Source of the DNA: Treponema vincentii
GTDB taxonomy: Bacteria; Spirochaetota; Spirochaetia; Treponematales; Treponemataceae
Assembly: GCF_018336815.1 (NCBI RefSeq)
Contig: NZ_CP050497.1
Span: forward strand, 992,001-1,056,000
Length of the DNA stretch: 64,000 nucleotides
Direction: 5' to 3'
Shown here one piece after another: positions 27,751 through 35,309 of the stretch; the stretch's first letter is position 1; every line of letters starts with the position of its first letter. Both the position numbers and the translations under genes were made by a program. The notes below the pieces were generated by a model. The model was not told where the DNA came from. It was given only the letters and a program-made list of their open reading frames with translations, and made no database searches.

Positions 27751-28632
27751 ATGTACGATATGGAAAGTTTTTATCAAGCGACATCCATCGCCGATGCCGT
27801 AAGCGCCTTAGTCCGTACCGAAAATCCGGTTATCCTTGCCGGCGGCACCGACGTGCTGATTCAAATGCGGGAAGGTAAACTTGCCGGACGGAATGTCGTG
27901 TCTATTTTCGGCATCCCCGAATTGCGCGGCGTGAGCATAGACGAAGAAGGTACTATCCGCATCCGGCCGCTGACGGTCTTTAGCGAATTAACCGGAAGTC
28001 CCATCGTGCAGAAGCACTTACCGATGCTCGGCTATGCAGCCGATCAGGTCGGCGGGCCTCAGATACGGAATATGGGAACGGCAGGCGGGAACATCTCCAA
28101 CGGTGTAACGAGCGCCGACACCGCGCCGAGCCAGCAGTGCTATAACTCGGTTGTCGAAATTACCGGCCCGGATGGAGTGCGGCTGGTTCCCGTGCAGGAA
28201 TTTTACATCTCCGCCGGAAAGGTTGTGCTGCAAAAAGGCGAGTTGGTAACCTCCTTCCTCATTAAAAAGAAGGACTACGAAGGCTTTACCGGCGATTACA
28301 TCAAGTATGCGATGCGTAATGCGATGGATATTGCGAACTTGAGCTGCGCCTCCCTTGTAAAAACCAAACGGGAAAATGGCGCCTTAAAAATCGATGAGGT
28401 ACGTATGTGTTTCGGCGTTGCTGCTCCGGTGCCGCTCCGCTGTAAAAATACCGAGGCTTTTTTAACCGGTAAAGAAATCAACGATGCATTATATGAAGGC
28501 TTGCAGGAAGTGCTCCTTACGGATATCAATCCCCGTGACTCGTGGCGCGCGTCAAAAGCGTTCAGAATTAATACCGCCAAGCAAATAGCGGTGCGATCTT
28601 TACGGAAAGCTGTCGAGCGGCAGGAGGTGTAA
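27751..28632 (+). CDS. xdhB: Xanthine dehydrogenase, FAD-binding subunit
   Basis: 293 residues of the CO-dehydrogenase flavoprotein family. FAD-binding segments are VILAGGTDVLIQMREG near residue 30 and MGTAGGNISNGVTSADTAP near residue 110. The start lies one base after the XdhA stop with GGAGG overlapping its end. It transfers electrons from the iron-sulfur subunit to NAD or another acceptor. Confidence 0.92.
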   Translation: MYDMESFYQATSIADAVSALVRTENPVILAGGTDVLIQMREGKLAGRNVVSIFGIPELRGVSIDEEGTIRIRPLTVFSELTGSPIVQKHLPMLGYAADQVGGPQIRNMGTAGGNISNGVTSADTAPSQQCYNSVVEITGPDGVRLVPVQEFYISAGKVVLQKGELVTSFLIKKKDYEGFTGDYIKYAMRNAMDIANLSCASLVKTKRENGALKIDEVRMCFGVAAPVPLRCKNTEAFLTGKEINDALYEGLQEVLLTDINPRDSWRASKAFRINTAKQIAVRSLRKAVERQEV

Positions 28633-28634
28633 GC

Positions 28635-29138
28635 ATGTTAAAAATTATTAGTATGAAGGTGAACGGAAAGCAGCGCGAGCTTGCCGTTGATGTTCGGGAA
28701 TCGCTTGCCGACGCGCTTCGCAATAGGCTTGCGTTGACCAGTGTTAAAAAGGGCTGTGAAGTAGGAGAATGCGGCGCCTGTACCGTGTTGGTGGATGGAG
28801 TGTCCGTTGACAGCTGTATTTACCTTGCAGTCTGGGCGGACGGCAAGAGTATTTTGACGGTTGAAGGCTTACAGGGCGAAAACGGAGAACTCAATCCGAT
28901 ACAGCAGGCCTTTATCGATGAAGCGGCGGTTCAATGCGGCTTCTGTACCCCCGGGCTTATTTTGACGGCGGTAGAAATTGTCGGCAGCGGAAAGCTGTAT
29001 ACACGGGAAGAGCTGCGTAAGCTTATTTCCGGCCACCTCTGCCGCTGCACCGGCTACGAAAACATCCTCCGCGCGGTCGAAAAAGCGATGAAGCAAAATC
29101 TTGAAAACCTTGAACAAATGAAAAAGGCGGGAGCGTAA
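28635..29138 (+). CDS. xdhC: Xanthine dehydrogenase, 2Fe-2S subunit
   Basis: 167 residues. The plant-type ferredoxin cluster uses CEVGECGACTV plus the Cys of SVDSC; the second cluster uses CGFCTPG and CRCTGY. Both are complete. The start is 2 bases after XdhB, and GGAGGTG lies within the end of that gene. It carries electrons between the molybdenum and FAD centres. Confidence 0.93.
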   Translation: MLKIISMKVNGKQRELAVDVRESLADALRNRLALTSVKKGCEVGECGACTVLVDGVSVDSCIYLAVWADGKSILTVEGLQGENGELNPIQQAFIDEAAVQCGFCTPGLILTAVEIVGSGKLYTREELRKLISGHLCRCTGYENILRAVEKAMKQNLENLEQMKKAGA

Positions 29139-29191
29139 GACTCGGACTTGAGTATTGGGCGCCGCTAAAAATTGTAAGCCTATCCGAGATG

Positions 29192-29236
29192 ATGTTTTTC
29201 ATAAGTTTTGGAATACCAATAACTTATGAAAAACAT
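29192..29236. terminator. Strong hairpin after the xanthine dehydrogenase genes
   Basis: ATGTTTTTCATAAGTT and AACTTATGAAAAACAT form a perfect 16-bp stem, and the loop holds a further TTGG/CCAA. It is symmetric and has no separate U-tract, so a bidirectional terminator or mRNA-stabilising stem are both possible. Confidence 0.55.
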
Positions 29237-29239
29237 TGT

Positions 29240-29344
29240 ATGAAACGCCTATTTTTTATGCAGCTTTTTTACTGTGCTGCACTTGTTTTTGCGGTTGATG
29301 ATGACAGCAAAGCTGAAAAAGAGAAACGATGCAATCGGCCTTAG
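29240..29344 (+). CDS. Possible small exported peptide
   Basis: A 34-codon frame starting MKRLFFMQLFYCAALVFAV reads like a signal peptide followed by a short charged tail. It overlaps the start of the AraC gene by 16 bases. No ribosome site stands out. It may be a leader peptide, the stump of a lost gene, or chance. Confidence 0.25.
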   Translation: MKRLFFMQLFYCAALVFAVDDDSKAEKEKRCNRP

Positions 29345-30313
29345 TTATTAAACAGATAGATGATTATGATTACATATTAAGAGAGCAATTCGGCTTTCGC
29401 TGTGCGGATGAGGGGCGTTGTAAAACATATACGGTTCCGAAAGAGGTCGGAGTCGGAACTATCCGCAATATTTTCCCTTGCGGGAATGTCGGGCTTTCTA
29501 TTATTCGGCTCAAACTGCGCTATCCGCTGGTGATGCAGTATGACGGCTATAATTCCGCATTTGAAACGACGTGTTGTTTTGGCGGGCATATCGCCTATTC
29601 CGAAACGGGCGTAATCGACACTTGCCTTTCACCGAATGAGCTGGGCATTTATACCAAGCAAAACAGCTGCGGTATGATGATGTATCCGGCAGGGGAGGAT
29701 ATTACGGCTGTTTCTCTATTCGGTACGGATGAATTTAAGCAAGCGCTGCCCTTTGCGTTTGCAGGTATGCAATCCCAAAACACAAAGCCGGATGGCTTGA
29801 CGGATTGGCTGATGGAGCCGAAAAAACCGGAACTTCCGTTTATACGGCTTTTTTAAGGATATTATCGATAGTCCGGTAGAAGGTGCGATGCAGCCGATCT
29901 TTTATGAAGGTATTACCAAAACGCTGCTTACACAACTTTGGCAACGTTACATTGCAAACCCCATGCGCGGAATTACCCGTTCCTCGCTTTCTCCCGCCGA
30001 ATACGCTGCCGTGTTACGCGCTCACGATATCTTATCGGAACAATACGCCGATCCTCCGACAATTCCGCAATTAGCGCGGCAGGTCTTTTTAAACGAAACT
30101 CGATTAAAGCAGGGTTTTAAAGAAACATTCGGAAAAACAATTCATCAGTTTACCCATAGCATAAGGATGGAAACGGCACGATCATTATTGGATGATAAAA
30201 ACACAACGGTCAGCCAAGCCGCTTATGCAGTCGGGTATGTGAATGTCAGTCATTTCTCGCAAGCCTTCCGAAAATTTTATGGAAGAAGTTTGAGGGGCAA
30301 CATCAATCGCTGA
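29329..30313 (+). pseudogene. AraC-family transcriptional regulator, frameshifted
   Basis: The C-terminal DNA-binding domain has two helix-turn-helix units: TIPQLARQVFLNETRLKQGFKETFG and TVSQAAYAVGYVNVSHFSQAFRKFYG. The N-terminal half is a ligand-sensing domain of unknown ligand. The frame breaks at T6 (29849-29854); one T fewer joins FIRLFKDIIDSPVEGAM into 327 residues. It follows the purine genes and might respond to them, but nothing in the sequence proves this. Confidence 0.78.
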
Positions 30314-30334
30314 AATAGACATGCCTTTTTTCAT

Positions 30335-30400
30335 ACGGCTTTTCCGGAATATTATCGATAATTCTGATAGAAGACACATCGCAGCCGCTTTTTTTTGTAC
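30335..30400 (+). repeat. Relic duplicate of the middle of the preceding AraC gene
   Basis: ATACGGCTTTT, ATATTATCGATA and GCAGCCG occur with the same spacing as at 29842-29900 in the AraC gene. The copy has diverged and codes for nothing long. It suggests a tandem AraC gene was once present. Confidence 0.45.
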
Positions 30401-30462
30401 GATAACTATCGGGACGGCTGTTTTTATATGCATTATACTCTCCGTAGGTTTTGGAGCAAAAG

Positions 30463-31305
30463 ATGAATATCATTCAATCATTTAACGGAACGATGGCTTA
30501 TATTGAAAGAACTATTGAGACAGGGTGCGATGAAGCGGAGATTGCGCGCATTTCCGGCTATTCCTATCCGCTATTCAGCAGAATTTTTTCGATATTGGTC
30601 GGGTATCCTTTAAATGAATATCTCCGTTTTAGAAAACTCAGCAGAGCCGCCGCCGATTTGCGCAATACCGATGCTAAGATTATCGACATAGCATTGGCGT
30701 ACGGCTATGAATCGCCTGATTCTTTTGCAGCTGCGTTTAAGAAATTCCACGGCGTCAGTCCGAGCGCGGTTCGGAACGGAAAAGAATTTAAATCATTTGC
30801 TCCAATTAAATTATCTTTAACCGTCAACGGAGGGCAAACTATGGAAGTCAAAATTGAAAAAAAGAGCGGATTTACGCTTGCAGGCATTCAAGTCGATGCG
30901 GATCGAACCAGTGATTTTCCGAAAGTCTGGAACAGCCTTTTTGAAAAAGCTTCGCACGAAGAACTTGCAAAACTCGGAAACGGCAGGAGCTTCGGCGTCT
31001 GTTCCGAGGTAAAAGACGGCAAAACGTTTACTTATGCAGCGGCGTATGATTGCCGTGACGAACAAAAAGCTGCCGAACTCGGCTTGTCGGTGATGCACAT
31101 CCCTGAAGCCGAATACGCAGTAGTCCAGCTGAAAGGCCCCGTTCCCGACTGCATCCACAAAGGCTGGAAGTATGTTATGGAAACCTTCTTTCCCGAACAA
31201 GGGTACTGTCATGCCGGTACTCCCGACTTTGAAGCATATTCGGAAGGGGATATGTACAGCAAGAATTACATGATGGAGCTATGGGTGCCTATTGTAAAGG
31301 CATAA
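30463..31305 (+). CDS. AraC-family regulator with GyrI-like ligand-binding domain
   Basis: 280 residues in the order DNA-binding then effector domain. Residues 1-105 hold two helix-turn-helix units (DEAEIARISGYSYPLFSRIFS and KIIDIALAYGYESPDSFAAAF). Residues 125-280 resemble the GyrI/SOUL-type effector domain (MEVKIEKKSGFTLAGI; YAVVQLKGPVPDCIHKGWKYV; FEAYSEGDMYSKNYMMELWVPI). Start at ATG 30463, with GGAG 7 bases upstream. Such proteins often sense small hydrophobic compounds; the ligand is unknown. Confidence 0.85.
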   Translation: MNIIQSFNGTMAYIERTIETGCDEAEIARISGYSYPLFSRIFSILVGYPLNEYLRFRKLSRAAADLRNTDAKIIDIALAYGYESPDSFAAAFKKFHGVSPSAVRNGKEFKSFAPIKLSLTVNGGQTMEVKIEKKSGFTLAGIQVDADRTSDFPKVWNSLFEKASHEELAKLGNGRSFGVCSEVKDGKTFTYAAAYDCRDEQKAAELGLSVMHIPEAEYAVVQLKGPVPDCIHKGWKYVMETFFPEQGYCHAGTPDFEAYSEGDMYSKNYMMELWVPIVKA

Positions 31306-31361
31306 GGCTGTGAATTACTCTTCCTCCGCAGTCCTGTCGCTGCGGGGGAAGCTGTATTCTT

Positions 31362-31621
31362 TCAATCTTCATAGTGCCCTTTACATGAAACAATATAGAT
31401 TATGCCGTCTTTCTCGTAGTAGACAATTCGATTCGTATTATCAATACGTCTGCTCCACATACCGCTTAAATTTCCCTTTAGGGGTTCCGGTTTACCTATC
31501 CCCTCAAAAGTACTTCGCTGAATATCTTTGATAAGCCCGTTTATTTTTTCAGTGTCTTCTTGTCCTGTGCCTGCCAATATAAATAATCATCCCATGCTCT
31601 ATCTTCCCATAATAGCCGCAT
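31362..31621 (-). pseudogene. YoeB/Txe-family toxin, frameshifted
   Basis: The start MRLLWEDRAWDDYLYWQAQDKK is read in one frame and the remainder, INGLIKDIQRS through RRIDNTNRIVYYEKDGIIYIVSCKGHYED, in another. The break is at A6 on the coding strand (T6 at 31544-31549). Here one base must be added, unlike the other frameshifts in the window. The joined 86-residue protein has the catalytic Glu/His/Tyr region of YoeB ribonucleases. Its ATG overlaps the antitoxin stop (TAATG). A broken toxin beside an intact antitoxin fits decay. Confidence 0.8.
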
Positions 31622-31887
31622 TACTCTGCCTCAATCAACTCATGCTCGGCAAAATGAGCCTTTCCTTCTTTTATATCACGCACAATATTTTCAAGATAGC
31701 GGATATTGCTTTCAGAATAGAACGGGTCAACGGCGACTTCAAAAGGTATGCGCTTTTCTCTGCCGACTTTTTTTGCAAAAATCGTAAACGCCGCACTCAT
31801 AGAAAGCCCTAATTCGGAACACGTTTGTTCCATACTCTTTTTTACATCTTCGTCTAAACGAAAATTCACATTTACTGCTTGTGCCAT
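31621..31887 (-). CDS. RelB/DinJ-family antitoxin
   Basis: 88 residues. The N-terminal ribbon-helix-helix region is NVNFRLDEDVKKSMEQTCSELGLSMSAAFTIFAKKV, the form typical of RelB/DinJ; the C-terminal DIKEGKAHFAEHELIEAE is the toxin-wrapping tail. It partners the adjacent YoeB-type toxin and probably represses their shared promoter. Confidence 0.87.
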   Translation of the reverse strand: MAQAVNVNFRLDEDVKKSMEQTCSELGLSMSAAFTIFAKKVGREKRIPFEVAVDPFYSESNIRYLENIVRDIKEGKAHFAEHELIEAE

Positions 31888-31939
31888 ATTTCCCCCTGTG
31901 TTACTTCTATGATAAATCGGCTAATAAAAAATAGCAAGC

Positions 31940-32018
31940 ATCTTCATTACGTTTTCTTTTATTTGTAATGAAGATATGGTAAACCTGTTCGGAAACTTCC
32001 GTTTCGGAACAGGTTACC
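31940..32018. repeat. Two adjacent hairpins upstream of the antitoxin gene
   Basis: ATCTTCATTAC/GTAATGAAGAT (31940-31975) is followed by an ~12-bp stem GGTAAACCTGTTC/GAACAGGTTACC (31978-32018) with an inner GAAA/TTTC pairing. They could be terminators or operators; there is no gene here. Confidence 0.5.
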
Positions 32019-32229
32019 TTGAAAAGTGAACAACAGCGACTTGTTTTTTTAGGCTTATGTTTTATAGTGTAGGTGGGAAATCCTGCTATTTTGAGACATA
32101 CTATGCTAGGTATAAATTTTGAATTCTCTGAATTATAGGAAACAGTGCAATTTTTTAGAGCTAATAATGAGTTAAACCGCACAGACCTTGAGCCTGTGTC
32201 GGCTTTGAACTTCTTGTTATGGCATATTA

Positions 32230-32376
32230 TTATGCATAAGCGTAGGCTTTTATCTCTTCTAATTGTGGAGCAAGCTCTAACTTTGCATTTCTTATATCAA
32301 TATCATCCTGCAAAGCCATAAAATAACCGTCTGAAACTCCAAAGAATTTTGCAAGTCGTAAAGATGTATCTGTTGT
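32230..32376 (-). pseudogene. HigA-type antitoxin, C-terminal fragment
   Basis: A 48-codon frame reading TTDTSLRLAKFFGVSDGYFMALQDDIDIRNAKLEL matches the second half of the HigA helix-turn-helix domain. The N-terminal half and a HigB toxin are absent. It is a remnant in a zone of toxin-antitoxin debris. Confidence 0.65.
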
Positions 32377-32491
32377 TATTTAGTGTTAATCTCTAAGCAA
32401 CTTGGGAAGCGTAAATTGCGCTTCATACGAGCGGCTTAGATGAGCGTACTTTCTAAACCGCTTGTCGGTTCTAGCTTGACCGCTAGTCTTT

Positions 32492-32525
32492 AAGGGCTTG
32501 TTCCAGTACGCAGGGGCAAGCCCTT
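32492..32525. repeat. Hairpin before the metallopeptidase gene
   Basis: AAGGGCTTG and CAAGCCCTT form a perfect 9-bp stem with a 16-base loop, 20 bases before the GTG start of the next gene. The surrounding 32400-32490 holds several weaker inverted repeats and no gene. Confidence 0.45.
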
Positions 32526-32544
32526 TGTTATAAGGGGTTAGAAG

Positions 32545-32919
32545 GTGAACAACGAGAAAATTAAGGCGGCATTAGCCAGACTTTATTACTGCAAAATCGA
32601 CTTTATAGTTATTCAATCCGGCAAAAAATCAAGCAAGGTAAACGGATTATACAAACCTGCTACACGAGAAATCATTTTACATAATAAAAACTTTACAACA
32701 GACAATCAGCTTATGTATACGGCAATACACGAGCTTACACACCACATCTTAACTACCGAAAGAGGCGTGAAGACCTCAAAATCGCATTCCGGTATTTTCT
32801 GGGCAACATTTTATGACCTCATTGACAAAGCCATCGAACTGAAGCTTTACACACGGGAGAGAAGCGAACAAACAGCTGCGCGTCACGTATACCATCCATA
32901 CCGCCTGTCTTTTCGATAA
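32545..32919 (+). CDS. Putative zinc metallopeptidase-like protein (HExxH)
   Basis: 124 residues with a zinc-binding motif HELTHHILTTE at about residues 64-74 and a second polar cluster HSGIFWATFYDLID. This resembles the small SprT/ImmA-like proteins found in mobile elements and phages. A GTG start follows AGAAGG. The last ~18 residues (ERSEQTAARHVYHPYRLSFR region) look unrelated and may be read-through into foreign sequence. Function unknown. Confidence 0.55.
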   Translation: MNNEKIKAALARLYYCKIDFIVIQSGKKSSKVNGLYKPATREIILHNKNFTTDNQLMYTAIHELTHHILTTERGVKTSKSHSGIFWATFYDLIDKAIELKLYTRERSEQTAARHVYHPYRLSFR

Positions 32920-32961
32920 GAGACCTGTGGATTTTTACTACTTGTTCATACTCAAAGAAAA

Positions 32962-33165
32962 TCATTTAGCTAATTCCTGATACGCTTGCTTATTCTGATC
33001 AATGAGAAAATCGGAAATTGCAAAAAGTTTTTCATCAGAAACGGTATGATATGGCTTTTCATCTTCCAAAACGGTTATTATTACTTTTCTGCCATTATAA
33101 TATTCAAGCGAAGGACAATCTGTAAGAATGGTGTTTCCCTGAATAATCCCAGTTATTGCAAACAT
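32962..33165 (-). CDS. Small protein, possibly an antitoxin
   Basis: 67 residues starting MFAITGIIQGNTILTD, with GGAGGC upstream of the ATG at 33165. The N-terminal strand pattern and the segment YYNGRKVIITVLEDEK resemble DUF104/AbrB-like antitoxins that precede PIN or RelE toxins. No toxin gene follows it. Assignment is tentative. Confidence 0.5.
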   Translation of the reverse strand: MFAITGIIQGNTILTDCPSLEYYNGRKVIITVLEDEKPYHTVSDEKLFAISDFLIDQNKQAYQELAK

Positions 33166-33401
33166 TTTGCTGCCTCCGGGTGGTATTATAGCATATATTG
33201 ATTGTTTTTTTACAGAGCTTTTCATAAACATACCCCCTGGTACTCTGATTCGAAGGATGGGATTATTGTCAAATTAATTGATAAATATAACAATACCCGT
33301 TTGGGGCATAATAAATTCCGATTGGGGTAGAGCTCCCTATACTTTTTCGTAGAATACTAACGATTAATATTAGATGATACTATGGGGCATTTGAAACAAA
33401 C

Positions 33402-34328
33402 GTGAGAATTATTAAAAAAGCGGGGTATCTTATCCTTGTCTTGGTATGTGTGTCCTTTCTTTCGTTTTTGCTGGCAAATATTTCGGCGATTGATCCTGCG
33501 GAAGCGTATGCGCGGCGGGTTGTCCGTTCTGCAAATAAGGAGTTGATTGCGCAATACCGTGAGCTTACCGGATTTGATAAGACAATTCTGCAGCAGTATT
33601 TGTCATGGCTGCAAAAAGCGGTGCGACTGGATTTCGGCGCATCGTACCTTACCAAAAAATCAGTACGGCAAGAACTCGGCAAGGCGCTGCCCGTAACGCT
33701 GCTGATTGCCGCCTGTGCATCGGTATTCAGCATCATTGCTGCCGTTCCGCTCGGCATAGCGGCGGCTTTGTACAAAAACCGGTTGGCGGATAAACTTATC
33801 GGCTTCATTTCTTTCTTGAGTTTTTCCGTACCCGGTTATTGCACCGGTCTTTTGGTTTTGCTCGTTTTCGGTATGCGCTTACGTCTGTTTCCCGTTATCG
33901 GGCACGGGCAGGGGAGCAGTGTACTGTTTGCCTCTTTTACCCTTGCTTTGCCGATGACCGGTACGCTTATCCGCCTTTTACGCTCCTTCTTATTGGAAAA
34001 TGAGGAGAAAGAGTATATTCAATATGCGAAAGCCCGCGGGATTACCGACTGGAACATTATGACGCGCCATCTTTTACGCAACGCCGCTCCGATGCTTGTA
34101 ACCCTGTGGGGACAAAATATCGGCTATCTTATTGCGGGAACAGCGATTGTAGAGACTATCTTTTCAATTCCAGGGATCGGTATGTATGCACTGAACGCCG
34201 CAGTTAACCGTGATTTTCCCGTCATCAATGCGTATCTTATTGTAACGGCGTTTACATTTACCGTGTGCAACGGAGCGGCGGAGTTTATCGGCGAAGCGCT
34301 TAATCCTTCTTTAAAATTAAACAACTGA
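33402..34328 (+). CDS. Nik/Opp-type ABC importer permease 1 (second importer)
   Basis: 308 residues, inner membrane, DppB/NikB family: N-terminal helix LILVLVCVSFLSFLLAN, the DFGASYLTKKSVRQEL segment, the ATPase-contact loop YAKARGITDWNIMTRHLLRNA, and VETIFSIPGIGMYALNAAVNRD. It starts with GTG. Its last codons and TGA lie in the first stem of repeat family 1 copy 3. It heads the order permease, permease, ATPase, ATPase, binding protein. Confidence 0.87.
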   Translation: MRIIKKAGYLILVLVCVSFLSFLLANISAIDPAEAYARRVVRSANKELIAQYRELTGFDKTILQQYLSWLQKAVRLDFGASYLTKKSVRQELGKALPVTLLIAACASVFSIIAAVPLGIAAALYKNRLADKLIGFISFLSFSVPGYCTGLLVLLVFGMRLRLFPVIGHGQGSSVLFASFTLALPMTGTLIRLLRSFLLENEEKEYIQYAKARGITDWNIMTRHLLRNAAPMLVTLWGQNIGYLIAGTAIVETIFSIPGIGMYALNAAVNRDFPVINAYLIVTAFTFTVCNGAAEFIGEALNPSLKLNN

Positions 34329-34450
34329 ACGAAGTGTCAACTTTGGAAGTTGTTTAATTCGTGCGCGGCAGCGCACATATAGTAAGTGACGTTTGCCGAA
34401 TGGCAAACTCACAGTGTTTTTAAGCGGCGCCATTTAAGCCGCTTAAAATA
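34315..34450. repeat. Four-hairpin repeat, family 1, copy 3 (between permease genes)
   Basis: Stems: AATTAAACAACT/AGTTGTTTAATT (34315-34326, 34348-34359), GTGCGC/GCGCAC, GTTTGCC/GGCAAAC flanked by GTGA/TCAC, and TTTTAAGCGGC/GCCGCTTAAAA (34418-34428, 34438-34448). The first and fourth stems differ in sequence from copies 1 and 2 but stay fully paired. Confidence 0.85.
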
Positions 34451-34472
34451 AACGTTCGTTGAGGAATCGTGC

Positions 34473-35309
34473 ATGAGGGGAAAAATGAATGCCGCGCTCG
34501 GTGCAGGGCTCGGTATGGTTTCGGTATTGGTTATCATCGCTGTTTTTTGCGATGTGTTGGCGCCGAATAATCCTGACAAAATCGATATGAGTGTACGGTT
34601 TGCCGAGCGGTCTTTTGCGATGCCGTTGGGAGCGGATGCGTACGGACGGTGCATATTTTCAAGACTGCTGTACGGCACGCGCTATTCCATGGGACTTGCC
34701 GCCGCAGTTATCGGGACAGTTGCCGTGCTTGCAACACCTATCGGGATGATTGCGGCGTTTAAGGGCGGCGTTGCGGATAAGCTTTTTGTGTTAAGCTGCG
34801 ATGTGAGTATGGCGATGCCGCCAACGGTGCTGGTGCTTGCGGTTATCGGCATTATGGGAAACGGCGTAGTCAATCTGCTGGTAAGCGCGGGGTTTGCGTA
34901 TTGGGGATGGTACGGCAGAATGGTGCGCAGCTATACGCATCACGAAAGCCGAAAAAGCTATATTGTCTATGCAAAAACCGCAGGCCTTTCCGATTGGAGC
35001 ATAACGGTAAAGCATATTTTTCCGAATATTATGCCGAGCCTTATCGTACTGTTGACGATAGGAATCGGCGATGCGGTACTGATGCTCTCCGGCTTTTCAT
35101 TTTTAGGGATCGGATTGCCTGCAGGGACGCCGGAATGGGGCGCGCTGCTGTCGGATGCAAAAAGCAGCTTTATTCGTGCTCCGCGATTCGCCGTTTATCC
35201 CGGACTCTGTATCTTCTTTGCCGTATGCGCCTGCAATATAACGGGGGAAGGTTTGCGCCGTTTCTTTTCTCCGTATCAAGGCTCCGTACAGGAAAGCATC
35301 GATGAATGA
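34473..35309 (+). CDS. Nik/Opp-type ABC importer permease 2 (second importer)
   Basis: 278 residues of the DppC/NikC family: one N-terminal helix, then MPLGADAYGRCIFSRLLYGTRYS, helices, the contact loop YAKTAGLSDWSITVKHIFPNI, and LSGFSFLGIGLPAGTPEWGALL. ATG 34473 has GAGGA 8 bases upstream; ATG 34485 with GAGGGG is an equally good start. It overlaps the next ATPase by 8 bases. Confidence 0.88.
   Translation: MRGKMNAALGAGLGMVSVLVIIAVFCDVLAPNNPDKIDMSVRFAERSFAMPLGADAYGRCIFSRLLYGTRYSMGLAAAVIGTVAVLATPIGMIAAFKGGVADKLFVLSCDVSMAMPPTVLVLAVIGIMGNGVVNLLVSAGFAYWGWYGRMVRSYTHHESRKSYIVYAKTAGLSDWSITVKHIFPNIMPSLIVLLTIGIGDAVLMLSGFSFLGIGLPAGTPEWGALLSDAKSSFIRAPRFAVYPGLCIFFAVCACNITGEGLRRFFSPYQGSVQESIDE

Noticed and set aside
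31907..32182. 91-codon minus-strand frame upstream of the RelB-type antitoxin
   Set aside because: It runs through two hairpins, has no ribosome site, and the translation is low in protein-like character.
32160..32545. Possible integron attC sites around GTTATGG and GTTATAA
   Set aside because: Hairpins and GTT-A cores are present, but no matching inverse core (RYYYAAC) pairs with either one and no integrase is in the window, so the attC structure is not supported.
33340..33401. NikR-like operator before the second Nik/Opp importer (ATACTA direct repeat)
   Set aside because: Two ATACTA boxes occur 17 bases apart, but they do not match a known NikR site and A/T-rich chance is likely.
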